This document shows, one piece after another, positions 55,206-64,000 of a stretch of 64,000 nucleotides of DNA. The notes beneath the pieces are model-generated. The model was given only the letters and a program-made list of their open reading frames with translations. It had not been told where the DNA came from and ran no database searches. Source of the stretch: Oryzias latipes (lineage: Eukaryota > Chordata > Actinopteri > Beloniformes > Adrianichthyidae); the NCBI RefSeq assembly GCF_002234675.1, contig NC_019866.2:25406031-25470030 (forward strand), written 5' to 3'. Position 1 is the first letter of the stretch; the number at the start of each line of letters is the position of its first letter. The position numbers were made by a program, and so were the translations under genes.

Positions 55206-55867
55206 GTAGGTTTCTCAGATGCTAAATGTGGTCGTTTTGGTTTGGGTTCAGAAGAAAAGGAAACTCAGTGCACACCAGAAGAAAGAGGTGATGTTTTTAT
55301 GAATATGACAGAACGGATGTCATTCATTCTCACTGCAGCTGAATCTGTTTCTGCATTCTGAGGATGAATCCTGAATACTGCCAGTGTCTGCAGTTGTTTT
55401 GGGAACATTTGGTTTGGCTGTTGAAGAGTCTCTTCATGCTTGAGGATGCGCTCGTGTTCCAGCCTGTCAGCTGTTTGCTTCGTTCTTGTCGTGTGGATTC
55501 AGTTTTCTATCAAATGTTTAATTACATTTGAAGATAAATTCAGAGGATTTTGTGCTGTTGGGGATGAGCTGATGCCTTTAGAATATTAACATGACCTGAG
55601 CAGAAAACGTTCAGCAAACGTTCCTGAATTCTTTTTGTATTTCTTAATAAAACCTGCTACTGTGGTCAAAACTAAATAAGAAGCTTGTTCTCGTTTGTTT
55701 TATAGTAAATAGAGAACATCAACATGAAGGAAAGCAGATAATCCCAAACCTCACTTTTAACTTTAAATAAAGTAGCAGTTCACATCTGATGTCTGAACGA
55801 GCTTCACAAAAGACCAAAAATACCTGGGTAGGTTTTCTCATCCAGTCCTGATTATTATAATTCATTC

Positions 55868-56125
55868 CCATGAGGCAGCTGTGGTGCAAAGGCAGGGTGG
55901 TCACCCTCTGATGGGATTCAGTTCCCACCTTGCCCACCTATGTGTCAAAGTGGCCTTGAGCAACATGCTGAACCCGCATTGCTCCTGGTGGTTGAAGCTG
56001 GTGTGTGTGTGTGTGGCGGAGCTGCCATCAGTGTGTGAAGATGTGTGTGTGTGTGTGAATGGGACCGTGACTGTAAAGTCCTCTGGGCCTTCATCGAGGT
56101 AGAGTAGCGCTCTTTGGGAACTCCT
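55868..56125 (+). mobile_element. tRNA-like SINE or related short repeat
   Basis: GTGGTGCAAAGGCAGGGTGGTCACC resembles an A box region and GATGGGATTCAGTTCCCACC a B box, spaced as in tRNA-derived SINEs. The body contains GGCCTTGAGCAACATGCTGAACCC and the TGTGTGTGTG segment typical of an abundant fish repeat, ending CTCTTTGGGAACTCCTGTC. The family name is not certain. Confidence 0.55.
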
Positions 56126-57169
56126 GTCTACCATTAAAATAGTTCACAGTTTCAGACTAAAACATGGAGCTGTCAGCACCTCTGTAGTTGTGTCCTTACA
56201 GCCCGTTACCCAACAGATGAGGCAACCTTCTCCTTTCTTAACTGATTAGATAACACATTTGCAGACTACAGAGAACCACCAGCTTCCAGCCTGACCTGGT
56301 TGTCAGGTAATATAATATTTCCATTTGTTATCTGGTCTCTTCAGAAGAGAACTTACAGCATGAAGTGTTGAGATTGATAAGAAAATGACTATTTTAATCC
56401 ATTTTAAAAGTTAGATTGATCCATAAGTAATATTTCCTTCCATTTTTCAAGCTCGTGCCCTTATGAGACAAACAAATCACTTCAAATATGACGATTCTAT
56501 GCAGATCAACATCTCAAAACACCTCAGTCTTCAGATGAAGCAGCAGACTATCTTTAGCTCTGCATCCATGGGGGGCCAGCCTCTGCAAAATGGTCTTATA
56601 TAGACATTTTTTTCTCCCATAATTCAACACTGGCTTCCAAACAAAGTACTGAGAACAATCGCCACATGTTTTTTTGTGTTGGGCTTACCAAATAATTATT
56701 GAGAAACAGATAATAGTCAAAGCCAATCATTCATGCTAGAATAAGGCCTCAAATCATAAGTTGCTATAAGTAAATGTAATTTTAAAAATGTGTTTATTCA
56801 TTGAACAAATCCACTAAAACTTTCGGCCTAAAGGATTTGCATTTCTGTATGTTTTTTAGGGTGTATTCATGCTAAAAAAACCTGTTGTTCCGGACCGACT
56901 CTGCTTAATTTGGGCCGGATCGAGTCCTAACCTTGCATTTGGTCAGTATTCAGACTGGTGTCTACCAGAGATTTCAGTTTCTAACTGAAGCCTGTAAACA
57001 AAACCACATGACTAGACATCTCTTCAGTCATTGGCCAGGAATTATGAGAGAAGGAATAATGGAAGTCCTACGCTTTGCAGTCCTTGCCAAAATGGATCAT
57101 CGATTCAAACTTTACATTTCACTGACCAACTCTGAACGCCTGTAACAACATCACATACAACACTTTCTA

Positions 57170-57590
57170 CTGCTGCTGTGGTCCGGCGGTGGCGTGCTGC
57201 AGGCCGGTTGCTGATGAGACTGAGGGGTAGCTGCGGTTGGTCAAGCCACTTGGCCATAGTCCTCCTGGCTTGGGGCCCAAAGTCCGGGGGGCACCAAGTG
57301 AAGGGTGTTTGAGATGACATTGGAGGACAGTTGGGGGGCTGTCCTTGAACTGCCCTCCTTTCTTACTTGATCATTTAAAGTCTCTGGGAGGCGGTCAGTT
57401 TGCATTGCACCTTAGGGTTGGGCAACTTGGGCTTTAGGTTCTTGGTTGTTGATTAGCTCTGCTAAACCCCCCCTTGATTTAAATAGTACACAAGGCACTG
57501 AGTCCTTTGGTGGAAGGGGGCTTGGAAATCATTGCCAAAACACAGGGGGTGTCCTTTCTATGCTCTACCTACCAATTGGTCACTGCACCT
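57170..57590. repeat. Unclassified repeat sharing a block with 46815-46885
   Basis: The stretch GGGGGCTTGGAAATCATTGCC ... GGGGTGTCC ... TGCTCTACCTACCAATT (57515-57582) parallels TACTTGGACATCACTGCCAG ... GATGTCCCC ... TGCCCTACCCGCCAATT at 46825-46885. The region before it is G-rich. No ends or coding function are visible. Confidence 0.4.
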
Positions 57591-57606
57591 TTTAAATTTT
57601 AGGTGC

Positions 57607-57886
57607 TTCAATTCAATCCAGTTCAATTTTATTTCTATGGCCCATTATTTACAACAACAGTCGTCTCAATGGGCTTCATACCGGTGATTGTGTAAAAAAC
57701 ATGAATCATGGCTAAACTAAACTATACTAACATCCCTCCCCTTAGAACCCCCTTCTCGGTAGGTAAAAACTCCTAAAAAAAATGGATTCCGGGAAAAAAA
57801 GAAGAAACCTCAGGGGGAGGGATCCTCCCCCAGGACAGACAGGTATTGGACCACAACTCTTAGAGAAGAATTAACTTATCTAACTA
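57607..57886 (-). mobile_element. Non-LTR/SINE-type repeat tail, copy 2
   Basis: TTCAATTCAATCCAGTTCAATTTTATTTC, ACAACAACAGTCGTCTCAATGGGCTTC, GTAGGTAAAAACTCCTAAAAAAA and GGGATCCTCCCCCAGGACAG match copy 1 (20160-20500) in order. On the - strand the pentanucleotide block is the 3' tail. Confidence 0.65.
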
Positions 57887-58808
57887 CTACATGTTTGAAT
57901 AGTCCACCAAAGCAGAAGGGAAACAGTGTTCAATACGCCCCCTCCTGCAGATGAAACGTCCCGTTTCAACATAAAACAACAAAGATGAATGAAAACAGTC
58001 TGTTATTTTAGCAGAAGAACGCTGAAGATGCTCCTCCTCCTCAGACGGAAGCGTCACACAGTAGAGATCTGGTCTTTGGAGGAAGAAAGGACTGGACATC
58101 TGCAGGGACACCGATGTCTTCATCGACGGCTGCAGAGATCCTGCAAGCCGCCAATCAATGACTAAACCATTAATGAAGTGTAAATTAAACAAATGAGCCT
58201 TCAAACATTTGGAACATTCTCAATAGACATTCAGCTCACCTGTTCTGCTGTTTAGTCGCTCTGCTGCTGCACGGCGTTCACTGGCTGCCCTGAATGCTCA
58301 CCTCCACTTTAATCTCATAAATTTACTAGAACAAAGTTGTAATTGTACGACTTTTTTCTTTTTTTGTGACCCCTAAAACTCCTTTGTGCGTACAGCTAAT
58401 TATCTGCTGCTTTTATTCTCTGCAGTCTTGCGTTTTTCCCCAAATACTGAGTAATTTGTAATCCCAGACTGAAAACAGCGTGCAGGTTGTTGGTGACGCT
58501 ATGACTATGAGTGTTCTCTCTGTGCTGACCTGTGATGGCTTCACTATCAGGCAGAATCCACACGTTCTCTTCCGCTGGCTTCACTTCAGCGTGGAAACAC
58601 GCTGTGACAGTGGCGAGCAGGCTGATCTGCTCCGATGTGACACCATACCTTTCTGACGCGTGGACTCAGTTCTGATGTCCTGCAGCGACAGGAGCCCAGC
58701 TCTCATTGAGTCAGGATCTCTTCCTCCTATCTGGGACACGTCTGTTTTAAATTCAGACCCCTCCTCTTCTTCATCCTTACTCACACAGTAGTTGATATTT
58801 GATGTCAT
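57887..58808 (-). CDS. Possible small three-exon gene, product not recognised
   Basis: Exon 1 is 58808-58649 (53 codons plus one base, MTSNINYCVSKDEEEE start, donor GTATGG). Exon 2 ends at 58530 (EENVWILPDSEAIT, donor GTCAGC) and starts at 58583 or, with a better CAG acceptor but an intron of only 47 bp, at 58601. Exon 3 is 58140-57887 after CTTGCAG (LQPSMKTSVSLQMSSPFFL, then LPSEEEEHLQRSSA) and ends in a stop. Every junction is phase 1, and the frame stays open for 155 or 161 codons, which is more than chance easily gives. Against it: the short first intron, and a stop codon that lies at the edge of a repeat tail. No domain is recognised; it is acidic and probably soluble. Confidence 0.35.
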
Positions 58809-58814
58809 TAGACG

Positions 58815-59385
58815 GCATTTAAAGGAGCTACTTTAAGACTAAACCCAGCCTGGAAGAAACTGCCATCCAGTTTAGGAGACATTATCATATTCTTCATCTT
58901 ATCAAAGCCATCGGTTAGACGGGGGTCGGCCTCCTTCACCCCCCAAAGAGCCGTTTGGATCCGTTTCCCACAGAAACACATGGAGCCTCAACAGCCTTTG
59001 GAAAACCCGGCGTTTCCAGTGAACGGCATCATTTCACTGTTTCTGCACTTCCTCTTCATTTTTTGATGCTCTGTCACTGAATGGGTTCAGATAAGAACTG
59101 TTTCCCCAGAGTCCATGAAACCAGCAAACATGTGGTTAATAACCAAACCACTGTTTTCCTCATCTGGATCTGGAGGTTTTGGGGCATAAAGCTGCGTGTT
59201 TATTCTGGGATGTCTCGCCACATTTGAGACTTGTTGTTTGCTGATTCCTCGTTACATGTCCGGTTTTCTCAGGGTCACACGCCGGCTGGAGTCGTGGTGG
59301 TGAGGAGAGAACTTTACTGAGAACATTTAGATTTAAAGAACCCAACACTCAGCCTGTTAGTTTTTTGTTTTGTTTTTATAATTAT
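58815..59385. other. Intergenic sequence with a small inverted copy of 21060-21100
   Basis: AAAGAGCCGTTTGGATCCGTTTCCCACAGAAA (58945-58978) is the inverse of sequence at 21070-21102, so it is debris of that repeat family. Otherwise no gene is visible. Confidence 0.45.
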
Positions 59386-59388
59386 CTT

Positions 59389-59470
59389 CATCAAATCAAA
59401 TCAAACTTTATTTCTAAAGCACTTTTCATATAAAAATATAACACAAAGTGATTTACATTAAAACACAACA
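59389..59470 (-). mobile_element. Short LINE/SINE 3' tail
   Basis: CAAATCAAATCAAACTTTATTTCTAAAGCACTTTTCATA followed by CACAAAGTGATTTACAT is, on the - strand, a 3' end of the type seen at 51188-51265, with an ATTTG-type terminal repeat. Only the tail remains. Confidence 0.6.
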
Positions 59471-59891
59471 AGATATAAAAACAAGCATAAAGATTAAATA
59501 AACAAGCACAAAAATTCAAAAATAGGGCCCCCCTCCCCGTACCTAGCCCCCCACTCCTTTCACACCTCCCACCCCCTAACTGATGAGGAAAGACACTGAG
59601 AAACAGGCTGAGCACAAAAACAGATGTTGGAAATGCTGATGATTGGAACCTCCCTCTCCGTGAACAGCAGCGTAACATCACAGGCGGGGACCGCTCCACC
59701 ACAGCAAGGTGGTGATGCAGGTTCCCATCCAGAGCCGCAGTGGCTGAACAGCAGCCGACCCAGAGGGAGGGGTCCCAACTGAGGAAGCACCGGAGATAAA
59801 AAGGAAATGAATGAAAATTATGAACCTTTCCTGTTTACTGTTCACCGACCGTAGACATCAGCACAGAGAGCCGCTCCATGATGAGCAGCTG

Positions 59892-62614
59892 GCCTGGTTC
59901 TGACCCGCTCCTGGTTCTGACCCGCTCCTGGTTCTGACCCGGTCCTGGTTCTGACCCGCTCCTGGTTCTGACCCGCTCCTGGTTCCAACCTGGTCCTGGT
60001 TCTGACCCGCTCCTGGTTCTGACCCGCTCCTGGTTCTGACCCGCTCCTGGTTCCAACCTGGTCCTGGTTCTGACCCGCTCCTGGTTCTGACCCGCTCCTG
60101 GTTCCGTGCTGCTTCTGGTTCCGACCCGCTCCTGGTTCCAACCTGGTCCTGGTTCCAACCTGCTCCTGGTTCCAACCTGCTCCTGGTTCTGACCCGCTCC
60201 TAGTTCCGACCCGCTCCTGGTTCTGACCCGCTCCTGGTTCCGTGCTGCTTCTGGTTCCGACCCGCTCCTGGTTCCGACACACTCCTGGTTCCAACCTGCT
60301 CCTGGTTCTGACCCGCTCCTAGTTCCGACCCGCTCCTGGTTCTGACCCGCTCCTGGTTCCGTGCTGCTTCTGGTTCCGACCCGCTCCTGGTTCCGACACA
60401 CTCCTGGTTCCAACCTGGTCCTGGTTCCAACCTGCTCCTGGTTCTGACCCGCTCCTAGTTCCGACCCGCTCCTGGTTCTGACCCGCTCCTAGTTCCGACC
60501 CGCTCCTGGTTCTGACCCGCTCCTGGTTCCGTGCTGCTTCTGGTTCCGACCTGCTCCTGGTTCTGACCCACTCCTGGTTCTGACCTGCTCCTGGTTCCGA
60601 CCCACTCCTGGTTCCAACCCGCTCCTGGTTCTGACCTGCTCCTGGTTCCGACCCGCTCCTGGTTCTGACCTGCTCCTGGTTCCAACCTGGTCCTGCTTCC
60701 AACCTGCTCCTGGTTCTGACCCGCTCCTAGTTCCGACCCGCTCCTGGTTCTGACCCGCTCCTGGTTCCGTGCTGCTTCTGGTTCCGACCCGCTCCTGGTT
60801 CCGACACACTCCTGGTTCCAACCTGGTCCTGGTTCTGACCCGCTCCTGGTTCTGACCTGGTCCTGGCTCCAACCTGCTTCTGGTTCTGACCTGCTCCTGG
60901 TTCCGACCCACTCCTGGTTCCGACCCGCTTCTGGTTCTGACCTGCTCCTGGTTCCGACCCACTCCTGGTTCTGACCCGCTCCTGGTTCCGACCCGCTTCT
61001 GGTTCTGACCTGCTCCTGGTTCCGACCCACTCCTGGTTCTGACCCGCTCCTGGTTCCGACCCGCTCCTGGTTCCGACCCGCTCCTGGTTCCAACCTGCTC
61101 CTGGTTCCGACCCACTCCTGGTTCCCACCCGCTCCTGGTTCCAACCTGCTCCTGGTTCTGACCTGCTCCTGGTTCCGACCCGCTCCTGGTTCCGACCCGC
61201 TCCTGGTTCCGACCCGCTCCTGGTTCTGACCCGCTCCTGGTTCCAACCTGGTCCTGGTTCTGACCCGCTCCTGGTTCTGACCCGCTCCTGGTTCCGTGCT
61301 GCTTCTGGTTCTGACCTGGTCCTGGCTCCAACCTGCTTCTGGTTCTGACCTGATCCTGGTTCCGACCCGCTCCTGGTTCCGACACACTCCTGGTTCCAAC
61401 CTGGTCCTGGTTCTGACCCGCTCCTGGTTCTGACCTGGTCCTGGCTCCAACCTGCTTCTGGTTCTGACCTGATCCTGGTTCTGACCTGATCCTGGTTCTG
61501 ACCCGCTCCTGGTTCTGACCTGGTCCTGGCTCCAACCTGCTCCTGGGTCTGACCCGCTCCTGGTTCTGACCCGCTCCTGGTTCCGACCCGCTCCTGGTTC
61601 TGACCCGCTCCTGGTTCCGACCCGCTTCTGGTTCTGACCTGCTCCTGGTTCCGACCCACTCCTGGTTCTGACCCGCTCCTGGTTCCGACCCGCTTCTGGT
61701 TCTGACCTGCTCCTGGTTCCGACCCACTCCTGGTTCTGACCCGCTCCTGGTTCTGACCCGCTCCTGGCTCCAACCTGCTCCTGGTTCTGACCTGCTCCTG
61801 GTTCCGACCCGCTCCTGGTTCCGACCCGCTCCTGGTTCCGACCCGCTCCTGGTTCCGTGCTGCTTCTGGTTCCGACCCGCTCCTGGTTCCGACACACTCC
61901 TGGTTCCAACCTGGTCCTGGTTCTGACCCGCTCCTGGTTCTGACCTGGTCCTGGCTCCAACCTGCTTCTGGTTCTGACCTGATCCTGGTTCCGACCCACT
62001 CCTGGTTCTGACCCGCTCCTGGTTCCAACCTGCTCCTGGTTCCAACCCGCTCCTGGTTCCAACCTGGTCCTGTTTCTGACCCGCTCCTGGTTCTGACCTG
62101 GTCCTGGCTCCAACCTGCTCCTGGGTCTGACCCGCTCCTGGTTCTGACCCGCTCCTGGTTCCGACCCGCTCCTGGTTCTGACCCACTCCTGGTTCCGACC
62201 CGCTTCTGGTTCTGACCTGCTCCTGGTTCCGACCCACTCCTGGTTCTGACCCGCTCCTGGTTCCGACCCGCTTCTGGTTCTGACCTGCTCCTGGTTCCGA
62301 CCCGCTCCTGGTTCTGACCCGCTCCTGGTTCTGACCCGCTCCTGGCTCCAACCTGCTCCTGGTTCTGACCCGCTCCTGGCTCCAACCTGCTCCTGGTTCT
62401 GACCCGCTCCTGGTTCCAACCCACTCCTGGTTCTGACCCGCTCCTGGTTCCGACCCGCTTCTGGTTCTGACCTGCTCCTGGTTCCGACCCGCTCCTGGTT
62501 CTGACCCGCTCCTGGCTCCAACCTGCTCCTGGTTCCAACCTGCTCCTGGTTCCGACCCGCTCCTGGTTCCGACCCGCTCCTGGTTCTGACCCGCTCCTGG
62601 TTCCGACCCGCTCC
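59892..62614. repeat. 17-bp minisatellite, about 160 copies (2.7 kb)
   Basis: The unit is CTGGTTCTGACCCGCTC with variants at fixed positions (CCGACC, CCAACC, TGGTC, CGTGCTGCTT, CACACTC, CTCCAACC). 17 is not a multiple of three, so each - strand frame cycles through all phases and encodes a 17-residue repeat (GSEPGAGQNQERVRTRS) for over 600 codons; no unit phase holds a stop. These long frames are artefacts of the repeat. Higher-order structure is visible: the rare CCGTGCTGCTTCTGG variant recurs near 60105, 60239, 60359, 60527, 60767, 61287 and 61855, usually followed by the same variant units. Confidence 0.96.
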
Positions 62615-62827
62615 TTCAAACACTTTAAACACAGAACAGGACACACTGACAGCAGAAAGCGGATGAGCTCCTCAAAGCTGAAACACTTTGATTTGTGACG
62701 AAGCTCCTTTTTTGTGTATTTTGTTTCACACATTTTCATTTGTGTTTGTTGTATTGCTTCAAAAACTGTTTAAAAAAATAGTTAAAAAGTTCTTTAGCAG
62801 TAGTAAAAAGCTGAATTATAACAGATA

Positions 62828-62902
62828 TTTTTTGTTTAACAGATATTTTTTATTTATTTATTTTTTTTTTTTGTTATATTTTTTTTTTTTGTTTTTTTAT
62901 GA
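62828..62902. repeat. T-rich low-complexity tract
   Basis: Poly-T runs with scattered A and G lie just before the recognisable start of the RTE element. Confidence 0.8.
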
Positions 62903-62904
62903 AT

Positions 62905-64000
62905 CTAGCCACAGGGGTTGCAAGCCAGTTGCCTCTGTGCCGGTCCCAAGCCCGGATAAATAGAGAGGGTTGCGTCAGGAAGGGCATCCGGCGTAAAAAT
63001 TGCCAAAATAACCATGCGAATCATCCACAACACTTTAGACATACCGGATCGGTCGAGGCCCGGGTTAACAACGACCGCCACCGATGCTGTTAACCTACAG
63101 GGTGTCGGTGGAAATTTGACTACTGTTGGTGGAAGAAAGAGGGGAGGCAGAAGGGCCCATGGCCAGAGAGAGAAGGGAAAAGGCAGGAACATAGGTTTGA
63201 GAATAGGGACTCTTAACGTTGGCACAATGACAGGGAAAGGCAGAGAGCTGGCAGACATGATGGAGAGAAGGAAGGTAGATGTACTGTGTGTGCAGGAGAC
63301 AAGGTGGAAGGGCAGCAAGGCACGTAGTATTGGAGGAGGATACAAACTGTTCTATCATGGCGTTGATAGGAAGAGAAACGGGGTAGGAGTGATTCTGAAG
63401 GGGGAGTTTGTAAACAGTGTTCTAGAGGTGAAAAGAGTCTCAGACAGGATGATGAGCCTAAAGTTAGAAATTGAAGGGGTGATGGTGAATGTAGTCAGTG
63501 GGTATGCGCCACAGGTTGGCTGTGAGTTAGAAGTGAAGGAGAGATTCTGGAGTGAGTTGGATGAGGTCATAGAGAGTTTTCCCAGAGGAGAGAGAGTTGT
63601 TATTGGAGCAGACTTTAATGGGCATGTTGGTGAGGGCAACAGAGGTGATGAGGAGGTGATGGGCAGGTTTGGTGTGAAGGAAAGGAATCTGGAGGGACAG
63701 ATGGTGGTGGACTTTGCGAAGAGGATGGAAATGGCTGTAGTCAACACTTACTTCCAGAAGAGAGAGGAACATAGAGTGACATACAGAAGTGGAGGTAGGA
63801 GTACTCAGGTGGACTACATCCTATGTAGACGAGGTCATTTGAGAGAGGTTAATGACTGCAAAGTGGTGGTAGGAGAGAGTGTAGCCAGACAGCACCGCAT
63901 GGTGGTGTGTAAGATGACTCTGGAGGTCAGGAAGAAGAAGAGAGGGAAAACAGCAAAGAAGACCAAGTGGTGGAAGCTACAGAATGAAGAAACTTGTGAG
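62905..64000 (+). mobile_element. RTE-type LINE, 5' part, cut by the window end
   Basis: The untranslated lead-in (CCACAGGGGTTGCAAGCCAG, GCCGGTCCCAAGCCCGGATAAA, AGGGCATCCGGCG) is, from memory, the usual start of fish RTE copies. It is followed at 63014 by the endonuclease-coding frame. The reverse transcriptase would lie beyond the window. Confidence 0.85.
63014..64000 (+). CDS. RTE LINE ORF, apurinic-type endonuclease domain (incomplete 3')
   Basis: From ATG 63014 the frame is open for 329 codons to the last base of the window, with no stop. It encodes an exonuclease-endonuclease-phosphatase domain, which nicks target DNA for retrotransposition. Visible motifs in order: TLNVGTM (catalytic Asn), CVQETRW (metal-binding Glu), SGYAPQ (Tyr), IGADFNGHVG (Asp and Asn), TQVDYIL (Asp) and ARQHRMVV with the final catalytic His. 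In that last motif Gln replaces the usual Asp, which I recall as normal for this clade. The unbroken frame suggests a fairly young copy. The start choice is tentative, since many RTE copies are annotated from a later Met. Confidence 0.85.
   Translation, partial: MRIIHNTLDIPDRSRPGLTTTATDAVNLQGVGGNLTTVGGRKRGGRRAHGQREKGKGRNIGLRIGTLNVGTMTGKGRELADMMERRKVDVLCVQETRWKGSKARSIGGGYKLFYHGVDRKRNGVGVILKGEFVNSVLEVKRVSDRMMSLKLEIEGVMVNVVSGYAPQVGCELEVKERFWSELDEVIESFPRGERVVIGADFNGHVGEGNRGDEEVMGRFGVKERNLEGQMVVDFAKRMEMAVVNTYFQKREEHRVTYRSGGRSTQVDYILCRRGHLREVNDCKVVVGESVARQHRMVVCKMTLEVRKKKRGKTAKKTKWWKLQNEETCE

Noticed and set aside
59160..59348. 62-codon - strand frame upstream of the candidate gene at 57887-58808
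   Set aside because: I checked whether it could be an earlier exon. No donor with compatible phase leads to 58808, and the region shows no other support.
60455..62739. Reverse-strand open frames of 620-729 codons encoding GSEPGAGQNQERVR-type repeats
   Set aside because: They are produced by the 17-bp minisatellite, which has no stop in any phase. All three - strand frames are open equally, and there is no promoter, splice or homology evidence.

Overview
The window is vertebrate nuclear DNA, almost certainly from a teleost fish. The reasons are three vertebrate-type split genes with GT-AG introns, several Tc1-like transposons and non-LTR retrotransposon remnants of fish type, a TTAA-flanked piggyBac-like MITE family (from memory most like medaka and relatives; species not provable here), and long tandem minisatellites. 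There are no bacterial-type features (operons, ribosome binding sites, CRISPR).

Three genes are secure. (1) gps1/csn1, COP9 signalosome subunit 1, + strand, 14 coding exons between 908 and 11698, 487 residues. (2) A membrane copper amine oxidase of the AOC2/AOC3 (VAP-1) type, + strand, five coding exons between 21634 and 29133, 761 residues, with the topaquinone tyrosine, catalytic aspartate and three copper histidines all in place. (3) actr10/arp11, the dynactin pointed-end actin-related protein, - strand, 13 coding exons between 43025 and 33513, 417 residues. All exon junctions were checked for splice sites and reading phase. The amine oxidase and actr10 converge tail to tail.

The rest is mostly mobile and tandem DNA. 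12-17.7 kb holds three Tc1-like elements, one inserted inside another and one carrying a MITE. 18.9-21.1 kb holds LINE debris. The amine oxidase introns contain LINE and MITE pieces. 29.6-31.9 kb has another Tc1-like element and an 18-bp minisatellite. actr10 carries a 1.8-kb 12-bp minisatellite in intron 5, a hAT-like MITE in intron 10 and LINE debris in intron 1. 43.2-44.6 kb is a P-element-like transposon beside the actr10 promoter. 45-48 kb is an L1-like LINE remnant plus three MITE copies. 51-53 kb has two LINE remnants in opposite orientation. 59.9-62.6 kb is a 2.7-kb 17-bp minisatellite. The window ends inside an RTE-type LINE whose endonuclease frame is still open.

The most interesting object is the 1408-bp element at 43185-44592. 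It has perfect 27-bp terminal inverted repeats, an exact 8-bp target duplication, a second subterminal inverted repeat, and a decayed two-exon THAP zinc-finger frame. This architecture is that of a P element reduced to its DNA-binding module. Less certain are a possible small three-exon gene on the - strand at 57887-58808 and a possible first exon at 54922-55205; neither was recognised.
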